Assembly: GCA_902490145.1 (NCBI GenBank)
Contig: CABUCT010000002.1
Location: forward strand, 1-41,462
Direction: 5' to 3'
Length of the DNA stretch: 41,462 bases
Source of the DNA: an uncultured Oscillospiraceae bacterium
GTDB taxonomy: Bacteria; Bacillota; Clostridia; Oscillospirales; Acutalibacteraceae
Shown piece after piece: positions 17,021 through 26,521 of this stretch; within the stretch, counting starts at the first letter, position 1, and each line of letters begins with the position of its first letter. Both the position numbers and the translations under genes were made by a program. The notes beneath the pieces are model-generated. The model worked only from the letters and a program-made list of their open reading frames with translations, had not been told where the DNA came from and searched no databases.

Positions 17021-18173
17021 TTATGAATTTATAAAATTCGCAATCACTACAAATTTAAGAGCTCGTTTGCCCTCTTTTGCAGGATTTTCTATGGTCTTCA
17101 ATCTGCTATTAGGCAAATTGTATCTAGGATGATGCGCGAACTTAAAATTCACCATCTTCCTCAGCAACTCCCTCTGACGTTTTGAAATAAACGCGCTTAC
17201 AACTTTTTCATATGAACCGCCCATAGCAGGTTTACGTGTTTTGGAGTAATTCGCTATATCCGCAAGGTCGTCTTCCATTGCAAAATTGAATAGTGAAAGT
17301 ACATTGTCAAACACGGGTGCAAACGCATTTACCTTATTCGTATGGCTATCAACAAGCAGCCCGAAATTACCAGTATGCCTATCCGTATTGAATATCAGCG
17401 CATCAAAGACAAGCATATCTGCAAATTCATTGTAGAACTTTTCGCCATAGTCTTTTAGCAACTGAGCAATGGCAAGCAGAGACTCCTTCTCCACAAAACG
17501 CCAAATGGGGACATATGCAGTATTGATGTCGGTAAAAAGCTCGCAGACGGATGAAATCATACCCTTCCACTGCCTGAGATTGTATTCCACATGCTTAATG
17601 CCCATTGTTTGAGCAATCTGTGCAGCATAAAATTCCGAATAAGGCTCTTTCCCAGTATTCGCCGCTCCCATTGTGCCGCCTTTGTACAGATATATTTTGC
17701 CGTCTACTCTGCGCCAGCACTTATTTAGCATTCCGTTCGTAGTGAACTCCGGTGAAGACGTGAATCCTCTTGCGACACTGCTTCCGTGTCCAGTATAGGC
17801 AATCAGCGCCAGCGTACGCGAAAACTTATTTTCATATAGGTTATAGTTTTCAAACTTGCCGTCAAACCCGTCTTCTACAACCCAATAGGAATCGTTTAAA
17901 GACAGCCCTTGGCTTGCTCGTATAATTCCGAGAATATCATTAAATGAAAGTCCTAACTTTGTCAGAAGAATTTCCGCATTCGCTCGCTTTTTGTGCACTA
18001 CTCTTGATTTAAGCCACGAGATAATACCTCTTTCGGTCAATTTAAGCCCGATAGGCAACAGCTTCTTATTATCCTCATCTACCCACAGGATACGGCACTC
18101 CTCACCCGAAAGCGGAAGATTGTCATAATCAAACGTGAGTAAGACTTGATTATATAATCCAAGACTGAATCAT
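17021..18173 (-). pseudogene. HipA-like kinase, frameshifted near its start
   Basis: The long frame (18058-17021) has the HipA-like kinase core: a lysine strand KIYLYKGG, the catalytic loop NTDRHTGNFG (D226, N231 counted from the TTG at 18058) and the metal-binding APVFDN (D251). Coding similarity continues upstream in the same frame (YNQVLLTFDYDNLPLSGEE), yet the only well-placed start is the ATG at 18173 with GGGGAGA seven bases before it, in another frame. A small indel in the ATTATATAATC run (about 18149-18160) separates them. HipA-type kinases phosphorylate translation factors. It ends the restriction operon, 33 bases after the metallopeptidase gene. Confidence 0.75.
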
Positions 18174-18206
18174 AAGAGCTTCTCCCCTTTCTTAAGCGGA
18201 TAAAAA

Positions 18207-18920
18207 TTAAACTCCCAACACAAATTCATAATCAAGCTGTTTTTTTCTTTCTTTCCAATCGGGCATGTATATTGTCAAGAACTCATAAAAATTCTTATCG
18301 TGATTAGGGTACATCAAATGCATCATTTCATGGAAAACAACATACTCTATACACGCAACACTCGCCTTGTAGAGATAATAATTTAGATTAATCTTGCATA
18401 ACTTTCTGCTACAACTTCCCCACAATGTCTGCATTTTAGCAACTAATATTGTGGGTTTTATAATATTGTGCCTGCTTATAATCGGATAAAGCTTATCCAA
18501 AACAGACTGATAATATTGTTTAGCCTGCCTTTGCCACCAATTATCAAACTGCTTATCTATATCAGCTTGATTATCCTCAGTAGTACTGATAATTATTGAA
18601 GAATCTTCGATTATTACACCTTTCTTATTTGATCTTACGACATAAATAGTCATTTGGCGACCAAGAACTCGAGTCGAGCAGCCAGACACAATATGCTCCT
18701 CTTTCTCGATAGGACGAGTCATCTCAAATACTTCTATTTTCTTTTCTAACCAACTTTTTTTGTCTGCTAAAAAATCTGCAACCCAACTTTCCGGAGTGTT
18801 TTCCGGCACAGACAGTTTAATCTCATCTGAAGCGAACACTTTGAGCCGTACTTTTTTTATGTTTTTCCAAATCACTTCAACAGGATATTCTTTGGAATTC
18901 AGATTTATTGTTAAAATCAT
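18207..18920 (-). CDS. YgjP-type (DUF45) zinc metallopeptidase
   Basis: The 237-residue protein carries HEMMH at residues 197-201 and a third histidine at 207 (YPNH), the zinc site of the YgjP/WLM-SprT-like minigluzincin group. The preceding block TLWGSCSRKLCKINLNYYLY is characteristic of the family. Genes of this family very often sit beside type I restriction loci; the in vivo substrate is unknown. It starts five bases after the hsdR stop and is therefore part of the restriction operon. Confidence 0.9.
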   Translation of the reverse strand: MILTINLNSKEYPVEVIWKNIKKVRLKVFASDEIKLSVPENTPESWVADFLADKKSWLEKKIEVFEMTRPIEKEEHIVSGCSTRVLGRQMTIYVVRSNKKGVIIEDSSIIISTTEDNQADIDKQFDNWWQRQAKQYYQSVLDKLYPIISRHNIIKPTILVAKMQTLWGSCSRKLCKINLNYYLYKASVACIEYVVFHEMMHLMYPNHDKNFYEFLTIYMPDWKERKKQLDYEFVLGV

Positions 18921-18925
18921 ATCAA

Positions 18926-21900
18926 TCAGTACCTGCTCATTGCAGTTTTTATAGTATTTTCGATTAAGAGATCCATTGTATCCAAATCAATCTCTATTTT
19001 GTGTTCATCACAAAAATCCCACAAAAAATCTTCTATCGCCTGTCTCATCTTCTTATTTATGGCGACACTTGTACGCCAATCAACCCTGGCAAGAGATTGA
19101 ATTTCTTTCTTGATATTTAGAGCCAATAAGCCTATATCTTCATCATAGGCTTCATCTGTCTTATTATTTTTTGTTAGTGCATCGACCAAAACGCCATAAA
19201 AAGCTTTTGCGTCGCTATCCCTGTCAATATTGGAGGGATAACTGTTACCCGTAAAACCTTCACGTAGATCATCAGCCATTCTTTGCATATTTAAAAAATA
19301 TGCATTTTCATCACGCGACCTACGATATTCAGCCAGCGTATCCCTGATACGCTCAGAGAAGCGCTTATAGGTCAATGGATCATCAAACTTTCTTGCCTCT
19401 AATTCTGATACTACACGAGTTTGTATGTATGCCGCACGCGCCCTTTTACCATCAATTTTTTCGAGCTGTTTCTCCATCCCCGCTTTATCATGCAACGCTA
19501 TAGGCTCAACAACAATCTCAACCGGTTCAGAAGTAACAAACGTGTTCAACAGATTTTTTATTGAATCTTCGTACTTAGAGAAATTAACTTTCTCCTGATA
19601 GATATTCATAAGCTCAGCACGCAACTTTTGGAAAAAAAGCAAATCGGATTTATATTGACTCATAATATCAGAGCCAGTCATTTGATAAAGCGAATAACTG
19701 CTTACTGCAAGAGTCATCATTTTAGAAAAAGACGATAACTTTTCATAGAAATTCTTACGTGCTTTTATGCTATCTTCATCATTTCCCTTATCAAAGAAAT
19801 CAACCCAAGCACGAAAACTATTTTTATCAATATCCACATCGCTAAAAATCGTCCAAAGTTCCTTATAAGATTTTTCAAGTCTGTCCTTCTCTTCTTTGGC
19901 TGTCTGAATTGACCCTTCCAAATCTTCCGGGTTAAAACCTGATAACCCCGAGTTCTGATCGCTATACATGTCTAAAGCACTACTGAGTTTTGCAAACAAC
20001 CCCCAATAGTCAACGATGAGGCCAAAATCTTTTCCTGGATAAATTCGATTTACCCTTGCGATAGCTTGCAACAAAGTATGGTCTTTCATAGATTTATCTA
20101 CATAAAGTACTGCCAGGGGAGGAGCATCAAATCCTGTCAACCACATACTCTGCACAACAACAATATCAACATCATCGCCGCCGCAAATATTAGTCTTTAT
20201 ATATTCCTCATAGTCATCATAATTCTGACCAAATCGCGGTTCGACTTCATTCTTGAAAAAATTATTTATAATTGAACTATCCGATACAGATAAATTACCG
20301 CCATCTCCGTCGCTATCTCCGGAACCGGATTCCCTGCATATAAGCGCAGCGGCCTTTACTCCACCTATATTATTGATTGCCTGTTCCATCTGAACAGCAA
20401 CTGCCCTGGACGAAACTGTGACCATTGCTTTAAAACCACGAGGTTTGCAATATTTTAAAAAGTGTTCATGAATATCAAGTGCAATCATAGAAATACGCTG
20501 CGAAGTGTGAGCTAACGCAACAAACCTCGTCCACTTGTTATTCATATCCTCTTTCTGTTCTTCAGTTAAAGGAGCAAGTATTCTGTCTCGGAATTCATTA
20601 ATTTTATCTTGTCCTGAAAGTTGCTGAGGAACAACCCTGCCATCATAGACGAGCGGAACAATTACGCCGTCACGAATACCCTCTTCAAAACGATAAGCTT
20701 CACCTATCTGTTTACCAAACTTTAAATAAGTGTTATTTCTATCTTTTTTTAAAAGCGGGGTTCCGGTAAACCCAATTTTGAAAGCCAAAGGCAACACATC
20801 ATTCATCATATTGTGGAAATCGCCGGTATGAGAACGGTGACTTTCATCAACCAACAAAAAGATATTTTCGTCAGCGATTTTTGTCTTTGACTTTGCTGCT
20901 GTTTCAAATTTATTTATAGTTGTTGCAATGATTATATTGCCCTCGTCCTTTAAAAGCGCAATAAGTCCTTTACCCGTCGTTGCCTCTGTGGGATTCATAC
21001 CCGTATGGACAAAATTATCCCTTAATTGCTTAATCAGATTAATTCTATCGCACACTAAGACAAATCTTGGCGAGTGTATCCGCTTTTCCGCCAAAATTCT
21101 TTTAACCAGCATTACCATTGTCAGCGACTTACCGCTACCCTGAGTATGCCAGATTACGCCACCGCGGGAAGAACAACCGTCCTCCCCTAAAATTCTTTTC
21201 ATAGCATTTTCCACACCGAAAAATTGCTGATATCTTGCGACTTTCTTTATGCCTCCATCATAAAGAATATAGTGGCGTATTAAATTCAAAAAACGCTTAG
21301 GCGAAAGTAAAGACACAAGCACTCTGTCCTGTTCTGTTATATGGCTGTCACCGATATATCTTTTCGCGCTATCTTCCTGCCACTCTCTGTCTTCTTCATG
21401 CCATTTACAGTAATATTCCTGCGTTGTTCCCGCCGTACCATATTTTACGGTATCAGGGTTTGCCGCAATGACAAGCTGAGCAAATTTGAAAAGCTGTGGA
21501 ATATAATCAGGCTGCCAGTTGCGTACATTCTGTTTCACGCTCTCTTCCACATCAACACTTGCCTTTTTACATTCAATGACAGCAAGCGGTATTCCGTTTA
21601 CTAGAATGACTATATCGGGGCGAGCAAATTTACCGTTTAGCCTTTCAACCGAAAACTCCTCAGTTACCTGCCATATATTTTTTTCAGGATGCTCCCAATC
21701 TATATAGGAAATATCAAAAGACTGTGCATTGCCGTCATAAAGATGGATTTCACAACTCTTGCCGTAAACCAAACGATCATACACTGCTTTGCTCGCATAC
21801 ATAAGGCCCTTTTCTAAGGGAGCGTCCAATTCTCGGATCGCCTCTCCTATTGCGTCGTCGGAGAAAGGGCAGACTTTGCCCCTGTATGTAAATGACTGTG

Positions 21901-22066
21901 AAGACAGGAATTCATGCATGACATCAGGGAAAAGTACACGAGATAAATGTCCGCGCTTCTTCTCCGCTTCCGCCCTTGGAATATATTGATACCCCATCGC
22001 CTGCAATTCTTTAATTGCCCTATCCTGCGACTCCGGTCGTTCATTAAATATCGTATAGTCCAACAT
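18926..22066 (-). CDS. hsdR: Type I restriction enzyme HsdR subunit
   Basis: The 1046-residue motor-nuclease subunit has an N-terminal PD-(D/E)XK nuclease (RPDIVIL then VIECKK, about residues 149-168), a superfamily 2 translocase with Walker A TQGSGKSLTMV near 309 and the DEAH-like VDESH near 407, helicase motifs through QAIARVNR, and a helical C-terminus that docks on the methylase. It translocates DNA from an unmethylated site and cuts at a distance. I choose the ATG at 22066 because AGGTGA precedes it by six bases; the in-frame GTG at 22075 lies within that site. The sequence looks intact. Confidence 0.96.
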   Translation of the reverse strand: MLDYTIFNERPESQDRAIKELQAMGYQYIPRAEAEKKRGHLSRVLFPDVMHEFLSSQSFTYRGKVCPFSDDAIGEAIRELDAPLEKGLMYASKAVYDRLVYGKSCEIHLYDGNAQSFDISYIDWEHPEKNIWQVTEEFSVERLNGKFARPDIVILVNGIPLAVIECKKASVDVEESVKQNVRNWQPDYIPQLFKFAQLVIAANPDTVKYGTAGTTQEYYCKWHEEDREWQEDSAKRYIGDSHITEQDRVLVSLLSPKRFLNLIRHYILYDGGIKKVARYQQFFGVENAMKRILGEDGCSSRGGVIWHTQGSGKSLTMVMLVKRILAEKRIHSPRFVLVCDRINLIKQLRDNFVHTGMNPTEATTGKGLIALLKDEGNIIIATTINKFETAAKSKTKIADENIFLLVDESHRSHTGDFHNMMNDVLPLAFKIGFTGTPLLKKDRNNTYLKFGKQIGEAYRFEEGIRDGVIVPLVYDGRVVPQQLSGQDKINEFRDRILAPLTEEQKEDMNNKWTRFVALAHTSQRISMIALDIHEHFLKYCKPRGFKAMVTVSSRAVAVQMEQAINNIGGVKAAALICRESGSGDSDGDGGNLSVSDSSIINNFFKNEVEPRFGQNYDDYEEYIKTNICGGDDVDIVVVQSMWLTGFDAPPLAVLYVDKSMKDHTLLQAIARVNRIYPGKDFGLIVDYWGLFAKLSSALDMYSDQNSGLSGFNPEDLEGSIQTAKEEKDRLEKSYKELWTIFSDVDIDKNSFRAWVDFFDKGNDEDSIKARKNFYEKLSSFSKMMTLAVSSYSLYQMTGSDIMSQYKSDLLFFQKLRAELMNIYQEKVNFSKYEDSIKNLLNTFVTSEPVEIVVEPIALHDKAGMEKQLEKIDGKRARAAYIQTRVVSELEARKFDDPLTYKRFSERIRDTLAEYRRSRDENAYFLNMQRMADDLREGFTGNSYPSNIDRDSDAKAFYGVLVDALTKNNKTDEAYDEDIGLLALNIKKEIQSLARVDWRTSVAINKKMRQAIEDFLWDFCDEHKIEIDLDTMDLLIENTIKTAMSRY

Positions 22067-22081
22067 TTCAATCACCTAAAT

Positions 22082-22438
22082 TTATTGAAAAAAGAAATTT
22101 TTATTTGATAACTGCGACCAGCTTAACGACTTAACAGCTTTTATTCTTGCAATCTGCCTAACGCATTTTACTGGTTTCACTCTTTTAACGCTTTTAACAG
22201 GCAAAACATGTTTCACAGGCTGTACTGGGCCGCTTCCCGTAGCATCTCCTGTAAAAAATACACACCTTCCATAATGGTCTCTTACCCAGCCATTCTCATA
22301 CCATCCTAAATGATGTCCTTTAAACGAATAGATCGCCCCACTATAGAAGTAGGCAACAGGCTCGCCTGAAAACAAATAAATAGTATCCAAATCTTCGGAA
22401 TAAGCTATAGGCTCCCCATTAGAATTATAAAATATCAT
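22082..22438 (-). CDS. 4-fold beta-flower-type protein with VKPVK-rich tail
   Basis: The 118-residue protein has four related short strands units in residues 1-65, each of the form G-x-P/H-x-(A/G)-Y/W: NGEPIAY, GEPVAYFY, GHHLGWY, GWVRDHYG. This matches what I know as the 4-fold beta-flower domain. The tail (about 74-108) is a run of VKxV steps (PVQPVKHVLPVKSVKRVKPV), then ends SLSWSQLSNKNFF. The function is unknown; the family is seen inside restriction and other defence loci. ATG 22438 has GGAGG ten bases upstream; TTG 22444 is an alternative. It lies between hsdS and hsdR. Confidence 0.7.
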   Translation of the reverse strand: MIFYNSNGEPIAYSEDLDTIYLFSGEPVAYFYSGAIYSFKGHHLGWYENGWVRDHYGRCVFFTGDATGSGPVQPVKHVLPVKSVKRVKPVKCVRQIARIKAVKSLSWSQLSNKNFFFQ

Positions 22439-22463
22439 AATCAATTTTCCTCCACTAAAATAC

Positions 22464-23753
22464 TTAAGCTTTCACTCTGACAATTCCCGTTAAAAGTAAT
22501 TGCATCAAGAACTGCTTTTTTCTCTTCTGCTCTTCAAGCTCTTTTTGTAAAAGATCTAATTCATCATCAGCTTTAATTAAAATATCTGCTATTGCAATTT
22601 TCTCATCCTTATTTTTAGGAGACACAAAAGCATAATCATATATACTGCCTACACTTAAATTTGCTTGTGCAGCTCCTGAAGAACAATTTTGCATTTCTAT
22701 AACAAAATGTTTTCTATTTAATAATTGAACAATCCAGCCAGTTTCATTTTGATTTAAACAAACAACCTTAGCAACTCTCTGATTTAATAAACAGTCTTTT
22801 TCATTTACAATGCAAACTCTGCCGACATTTCCTGTCAATGACATTAAAATATCTCCAATTTTTAATAATTGATGAGTCTGTATTCCTTCTGGTAAAACAC
22901 TAATTTTATCGCAATCTTCAGTGTTAAAACTATTTTCTTTAACGTTTTTTATTGTAATGACTTTAAATTTTCCTTCTCTTTCATATGAACTACTTTGAAA
23001 AGCAAAGCCATTCAAAACACGTATATGGTTTTTCAGTTTATCTGTTATCCACTCATCGGTAAAGCCAGGCAAACGAACTTTACCTGTCAGAAGAACCTCC
23101 ATCAGATATTGCTTTTGTTTTTTCTTCTCTTCAATCAGCTTTTCTTTGAGTTCAATAAGGCGGTCTTGTTCCTGCAAAATCTCCGCAATCTTTTCTTGTT
23201 CAGCTTTTGATTTCGGATAAGCGCAATACAATTTTTCCAAATCGCTTTTATAAATATGAACTACGGAGTGACCTTGTCCAAACCCAGACTTTTGTTTTAT
23301 GGCAAAAGGTAAATATTGTTGATAAGCTATAAAAACAGGGCTAACCTCAACGGAACTAAATATTATTATATCTCCACCGACATATATATCATCAGACCCT
23401 GTATAACACACACATTTCCCTATTTCTTCCGCAGTTTCCCCTGTCCCTGTAAACAACAAAGTATTTCTACCGACTTGAATACTTTCATCCGCTGTGGTTC
23501 TGTCAATAAAACTTTTGGCTTGATTGAAATGATAATTATACTTCATATAAATATCACCATAGCTCACGCATGGAATTCCTTCGTTTTTCATTTCTTTCCC
23601 AGGAATTCCCTTACCCTTTGCAAATTTGCCCAACTTTTTAAGTGTACTTTTGTCCCAATCACATGGAAAAATCCCGAAAGGCGTTTTTTCGTACCCTTCG
23701 GGGATTCCCCCTCTTTTTATTTGTTCAATCCTTGCCCTAATCGTTTGGTTCAT
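22464..23753 (-). CDS. hsdS: Type I restriction enzyme HsdS specificity subunit
   Basis: The 429-residue protein has two target-recognition domains (about 20-185 and 232-395), each followed by a coiled-coil spacer (KIAEILQEQDRLIELKEKLIEE; ELEEQKRKKQFLMQ). The matching LLTGKVRLPGF and LLTGIVRVKA ends of the two repeats show the usual circular symmetry. It sets the bipartite DNA site recognised by the HsdM/HsdR complex. Start ATG 23753 overlaps the stop of the small upstream ORF as ATGA. It is the full-length S gene of the locus; a second, half-size one precedes hsdM. Confidence 0.95.
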   Translation of the reverse strand: MNQTIRARIEQIKRGGIPEGYEKTPFGIFPCDWDKSTLKKLGKFAKGKGIPGKEMKNEGIPCVSYGDIYMKYNYHFNQAKSFIDRTTADESIQVGRNTLLFTGTGETAEEIGKCVCYTGSDDIYVGGDIIIFSSVEVSPVFIAYQQYLPFAIKQKSGFGQGHSVVHIYKSDLEKLYCAYPKSKAEQEKIAEILQEQDRLIELKEKLIEEKKKQKQYLMEVLLTGKVRLPGFTDEWITDKLKNHIRVLNGFAFQSSSYEREGKFKVITIKNVKENSFNTEDCDKISVLPEGIQTHQLLKIGDILMSLTGNVGRVCIVNEKDCLLNQRVAKVVCLNQNETGWIVQLLNRKHFVIEMQNCSSGAAQANLSVGSIYDYAFVSPKNKDEKIAIADILIKADDELDLLQKELEEQKRKKQFLMQLLLTGIVRVKA

Positions 23754-23899
23754 ACTATGTACCTATGTTTAAAATGGAGTGCGGTAAGCAGGCTTGCATC
23801 CTCGCTTATTAAAAATTCAATGGCAAGGGATGCGCACTCAAATAAAAACGCCATAAAAATCAATATACTTTTCAAATTACTTTGTTTTTTGATTGTCAT
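23750..23899 (-). CDS. Small hydrophobic ORF coupled to hsdS
   Basis: About 49 residues from the ATG at 23899 (MTIKKQSNLKSILIFMAFLF and on), with a single hydrophobic segment and a mixed C-terminus. It overlaps hsdS as ATGA. A strong AGGAGGTG stands immediately before the ATG, too close for normal initiation, so the true start may differ. No family recognised; it may be a small membrane protein or merely a coupling ORF that lets ribosomes reach hsdS. Confidence 0.4.
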   Translation of the reverse strand: MTIKKQSNLKSILIFMAFLFECASLAIEFLISEDASLLTALHFKHRYIV

Positions 23900-23967
23900 C
23901 ACCTCCTCTAAAAATTCACGAAAAAAAGTGATGCAAGCCAGTACCGTCTCCATCGCTAAATGGCTAT

Positions 23968-24618
23968 TTAAATTCTGCCAGAGTCTATATTAATACCCTG
24001 CCTTGAAAGCTCCCTGATGAGGTTTATCGCTACTTCATCCACCTTATTTTGGAATGGAATATAAATCAAACCCTGAATATCAGAGGGCTTTTCAAAATTT
24101 TTATTTTCCTTTAGCAAGATAGCAACCTTATTTCTGCCTAATTTTGCAAGAAACATTCCAAGTTCTAACACTACGTTTTGTCTTACCCTAAACTTATACG
24201 ACTCTTCATTAACTGCTTTTCCTTCATCATCGGGTGTTGCCAAAACAATGGCATAACCGACATCAGCACTGTACTCTTCCAGCTTTTCAATTATAGTTTG
24301 TCCACCGGACGCTTGCTGGTCCAAAATGATAGGATCTAAATCCCATCTCCTGAGCATTGCTTCAAGTTGAGTGCGCGCAATTTCGTCATGACCGTAGACA
24401 ACAAAAACTTTACGCCCTCCGGTAGTTACTTTCCCATCCAGTATATCCTTAACTTGCTGCTGGTTTTTACCCTGGACATTGTGTGTACCCGTCCTAAAAC
24501 AGTTAATAATCGCGCCGTTACTTAAGCGCAACTGCTTACTATTTCCAGTTTCTTTTTCTTCTACAATACCTAAGTCAGTGCATGCTTCTATCTTCTTTTT
24601 AATTTCTTCGTAAGTCAT
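23968..24618 (-). CDS. TIR-like nucleotide-binding protein (CAP12/Pycsar-effector type)
   Basis: A protein of 216 residues. Residues 1-60 form a small N-terminal domain (SNGAIINCFRTGTHNVQGKN); residues 70-216 form the TIR-like domain of the PF10137 type: KVFVVYGHDEIARTQLEAML, then GQTIIEKLEEY, then YAIVLATPDDEG and NVVLELGMFLAKLGR. The E in VVLELG is in the place of the family's catalytic glutamate. Proteins with this domain act as NAD-degrading effectors in CBASS/Pycsar defence. No cyclase gene is visible nearby. Here it lies between hsdM and hsdS. The start could also be ATG 24633, five residues earlier; I favour 24618, which has GGGGGA and AAGG before it. Confidence 0.85.
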   Translation of the reverse strand: MTYEEIKKKIEACTDLGIVEEKETGNSKQLRLSNGAIINCFRTGTHNVQGKNQQQVKDILDGKVTTGGRKVFVVYGHDEIARTQLEAMLRRWDLDPIILDQQASGGQTIIEKLEEYSADVGYAIVLATPDDEGKAVNEESYKFRVRQNVVLELGMFLAKLGRNKVAILLKENKNFEKPSDIQGLIYIPFQNKVDEVAINLIRELSRQGINIDSGRI

Positions 24619-24642
24619 TACCTTTTCCCCCATAAGTACTAA

Positions 24643-24879
24643 TTAAATGATAATCTTTTTCCAATAAAGGTCATTATCTTTGTTTACAGAAATATAGTCC
24701 ACGTTATCGCCTTTATTAAATAAAGAACGTAATCTATTTTCAAAACCTTCTTGTAAAAGACTTGTATTCAGTTCATATGTAGATTCCGTAATCTTTCTAC
24801 CGCCTATTTTTTCAACATAATCATACCATGCAGAGTAATCATTTCCCTGCTTAACATCATAAGTAACAATCCTTTTCAT
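24643..24879 (-). CDS. Small Cas2-like (ferredoxin-fold) protein
   Basis: The 78-residue protein begins with MKRIVTYDVKQGNDYSAWY, the first strand and turn of Cas2/VapD-like ferredoxin folds, then GGRKITESTYEL as a second strand pair and DYISVNKDNDLYW near the end. The similarity to Cas2 is by eye only. There is no cas1 and no CRISPR array in the window, so it is not an adaptation module. It sits nine bases before the TIR-like gene, suggesting a paired module inserted in the restriction operon. The function is not known. Confidence 0.6.
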   Translation of the reverse strand: MKRIVTYDVKQGNDYSAWYDYVEKIGGRKITESTYELNTSLLQEGFENRLRSLFNKGDNVDYISVNKDNDLYWKKIII

Positions 24880-24927
24880 TAACTTTACCTCTTAATTCTT
24901 ATTATTAATATAAATATAGATTGAAAT

Positions 24928-26520
24928 TTAAAGTCCGAGTTCTTTTAAATATTCTGCCATTTTGGCTTCAACTTCAGATATCTCTTTCTTTAAGCTTTCA
25001 ATATTCCCTTGGACCTCATCAATATCGATAAGTTCCTCCTCTTCAAAAGTATCAACATAACGGGGAATATTGAGATTAAAATCGTTTTCTTTGATTTCAT
25101 CAAATGTAGCGACATGAGCAAAATGCTCTATGTCTTTGCGTTCTTCGTACGCCTTTATAATATCCTCAACATTCTTCATTTCAAGGATATTTTTGTTTTT
25201 ATCCTTCTTATAACGGAGATTACCATTCTCGTCCTTGCCGGAAGCATCAATAAACAGCACATCATTTATATTGCGATTCTTCTTCAAGACCATTATACAA
25301 GCAGGAATAGACGTACCGTAAAACAGATTGGCAGGAAGTCCTATGACAGCATCGAGCAGGTTTTTCTCAACGACAGTCTTTCGAATCATACCCTCTGACG
25401 CTCCACGGAATAAAACGCCGTGCGGTACAACAGCCGCAATTCTGCCATTATTGCGCAACGAATAAATCATGTGCAACAAAAATGCCCAATCCCCTTTACT
25501 TGCAGGAGGAACGCCCCAATCAAATCTATGATATTTATCTAGATTGGCAGTCATTTTAAATTTTCTGTCATCGGCATTCTCGCCTTCCTGCTGACCGCCA
25601 GGATTAAAACCTTCCGCCCATTTATCTTGCGAAAAAGGCATATTTGCCACGATAATATCAAACTGCTTTAAATTGCCGTCAGAATCCAAATGTTGAGGAT
25701 TAGAAAGTGTATCGCCCCAAGCTATATTGCCTGTATCAACATGAATATCATGAATAAACAAATTCATTCTGGCCATTGACCAAGAAGAACCATTCATTTC
25801 CTGCCCATATATCGCTACAGAGTCCAGATTTTCAGCCTGTCGTGCCGTTCGAATTAACAGCGACGCCGAACCGCAAGTTGGGTCGTAAATCGTATCGTTA
25901 ATCCTGGGTTTAACTATTCTTGCCATCAGCTCAGAAATCATGCTGGGCGTAAAGAAACTTCCTGCTTTTTTACCCGCTTCCGATGCAAACTCGCCAATCA
26001 TATATTCATATGCATCGCCAATAATATCCGCAGGATCTTTATTCGGCTTAATTTCTATTTTAGACGGTTCGAGACACAGAGGCTTAAAATCTTCCAACAA
26101 GGTACGCAGTCTTGTGTTCTTTTGCTGAGGATTGCCAAGCATAGATTCACTATTAAAGTTAATGCTACGGAATACACCTTTTAATTCGGTATTATTATCC
26201 TGTATACCTTGAAGTGCTGTGTTTATCATCTCGCCAATTTTAGAGTTATAGCGATTTTCGTAAAGATAATCAAACCTTTCGTTATCGTTTAAAGTGAACG
26301 GCAAATTCTTCTTTGCCCTTTCAATCCTTACTAGGTTATCACCATATCTAACCTCAAGATTTCTGATATATTCCTTGTACATATCGTCGAGATATTTAAT
26401 GAACAACATGGAAAGGATAAAATCCTTGTAATTTGCCGCATCTATAACTCCGCGGAATGTTCCGGCAGCCTTCCAGAGTGTATTTGTTATATCATCAAAT
26501 GTTGTCATCTTATCTTCCAT
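24928..26520 (-). CDS. hsdM: Type I DNA methyltransferase HsdM subunit
   Basis: The 530-residue N6-adenine methylase has an HsdM N-terminal helical domain (1-150), the SAM motif I as DPTCGSASLL (213-222) and motif IV as NMPF (293-296) in place of the usual NPPF; the same position is reported as variable in this family, but activity should not be assumed. FHRFDWG-type target motifs and a C-terminal coiled coil for HsdS contact follow. With HsdS it methylates the host site. ATG 26520 lies one base after the half-HsdS stop, with AGAGG upstream. Confidence 0.95.
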   Translation of the reverse strand: MEDKMTTFDDITNTLWKAAGTFRGVIDAANYKDFILSMLFIKYLDDMYKEYIRNLEVRYGDNLVRIERAKKNLPFTLNDNERFDYLYENRYNSKIGEMINTALQGIQDNNTELKGVFRSINFNSESMLGNPQQKNTRLRTLLEDFKPLCLEPSKIEIKPNKDPADIIGDAYEYMIGEFASEAGKKAGSFFTPSMISELMARIVKPRINDTIYDPTCGSASLLIRTARQAENLDSVAIYGQEMNGSSWSMARMNLFIHDIHVDTGNIAWGDTLSNPQHLDSDGNLKQFDIIVANMPFSQDKWAEGFNPGGQQEGENADDRKFKMTANLDKYHRFDWGVPPASKGDWAFLLHMIYSLRNNGRIAAVVPHGVLFRGASEGMIRKTVVEKNLLDAVIGLPANLFYGTSIPACIMVLKKNRNINDVLFIDASGKDENGNLRYKKDKNKNILEMKNVEDIIKAYEERKDIEHFAHVATFDEIKENDFNLNIPRYVDTFEEEELIDIDEVQGNIESLKKEISEVEAKMAEYLKELGL

Positions 26521-26521
26521 G

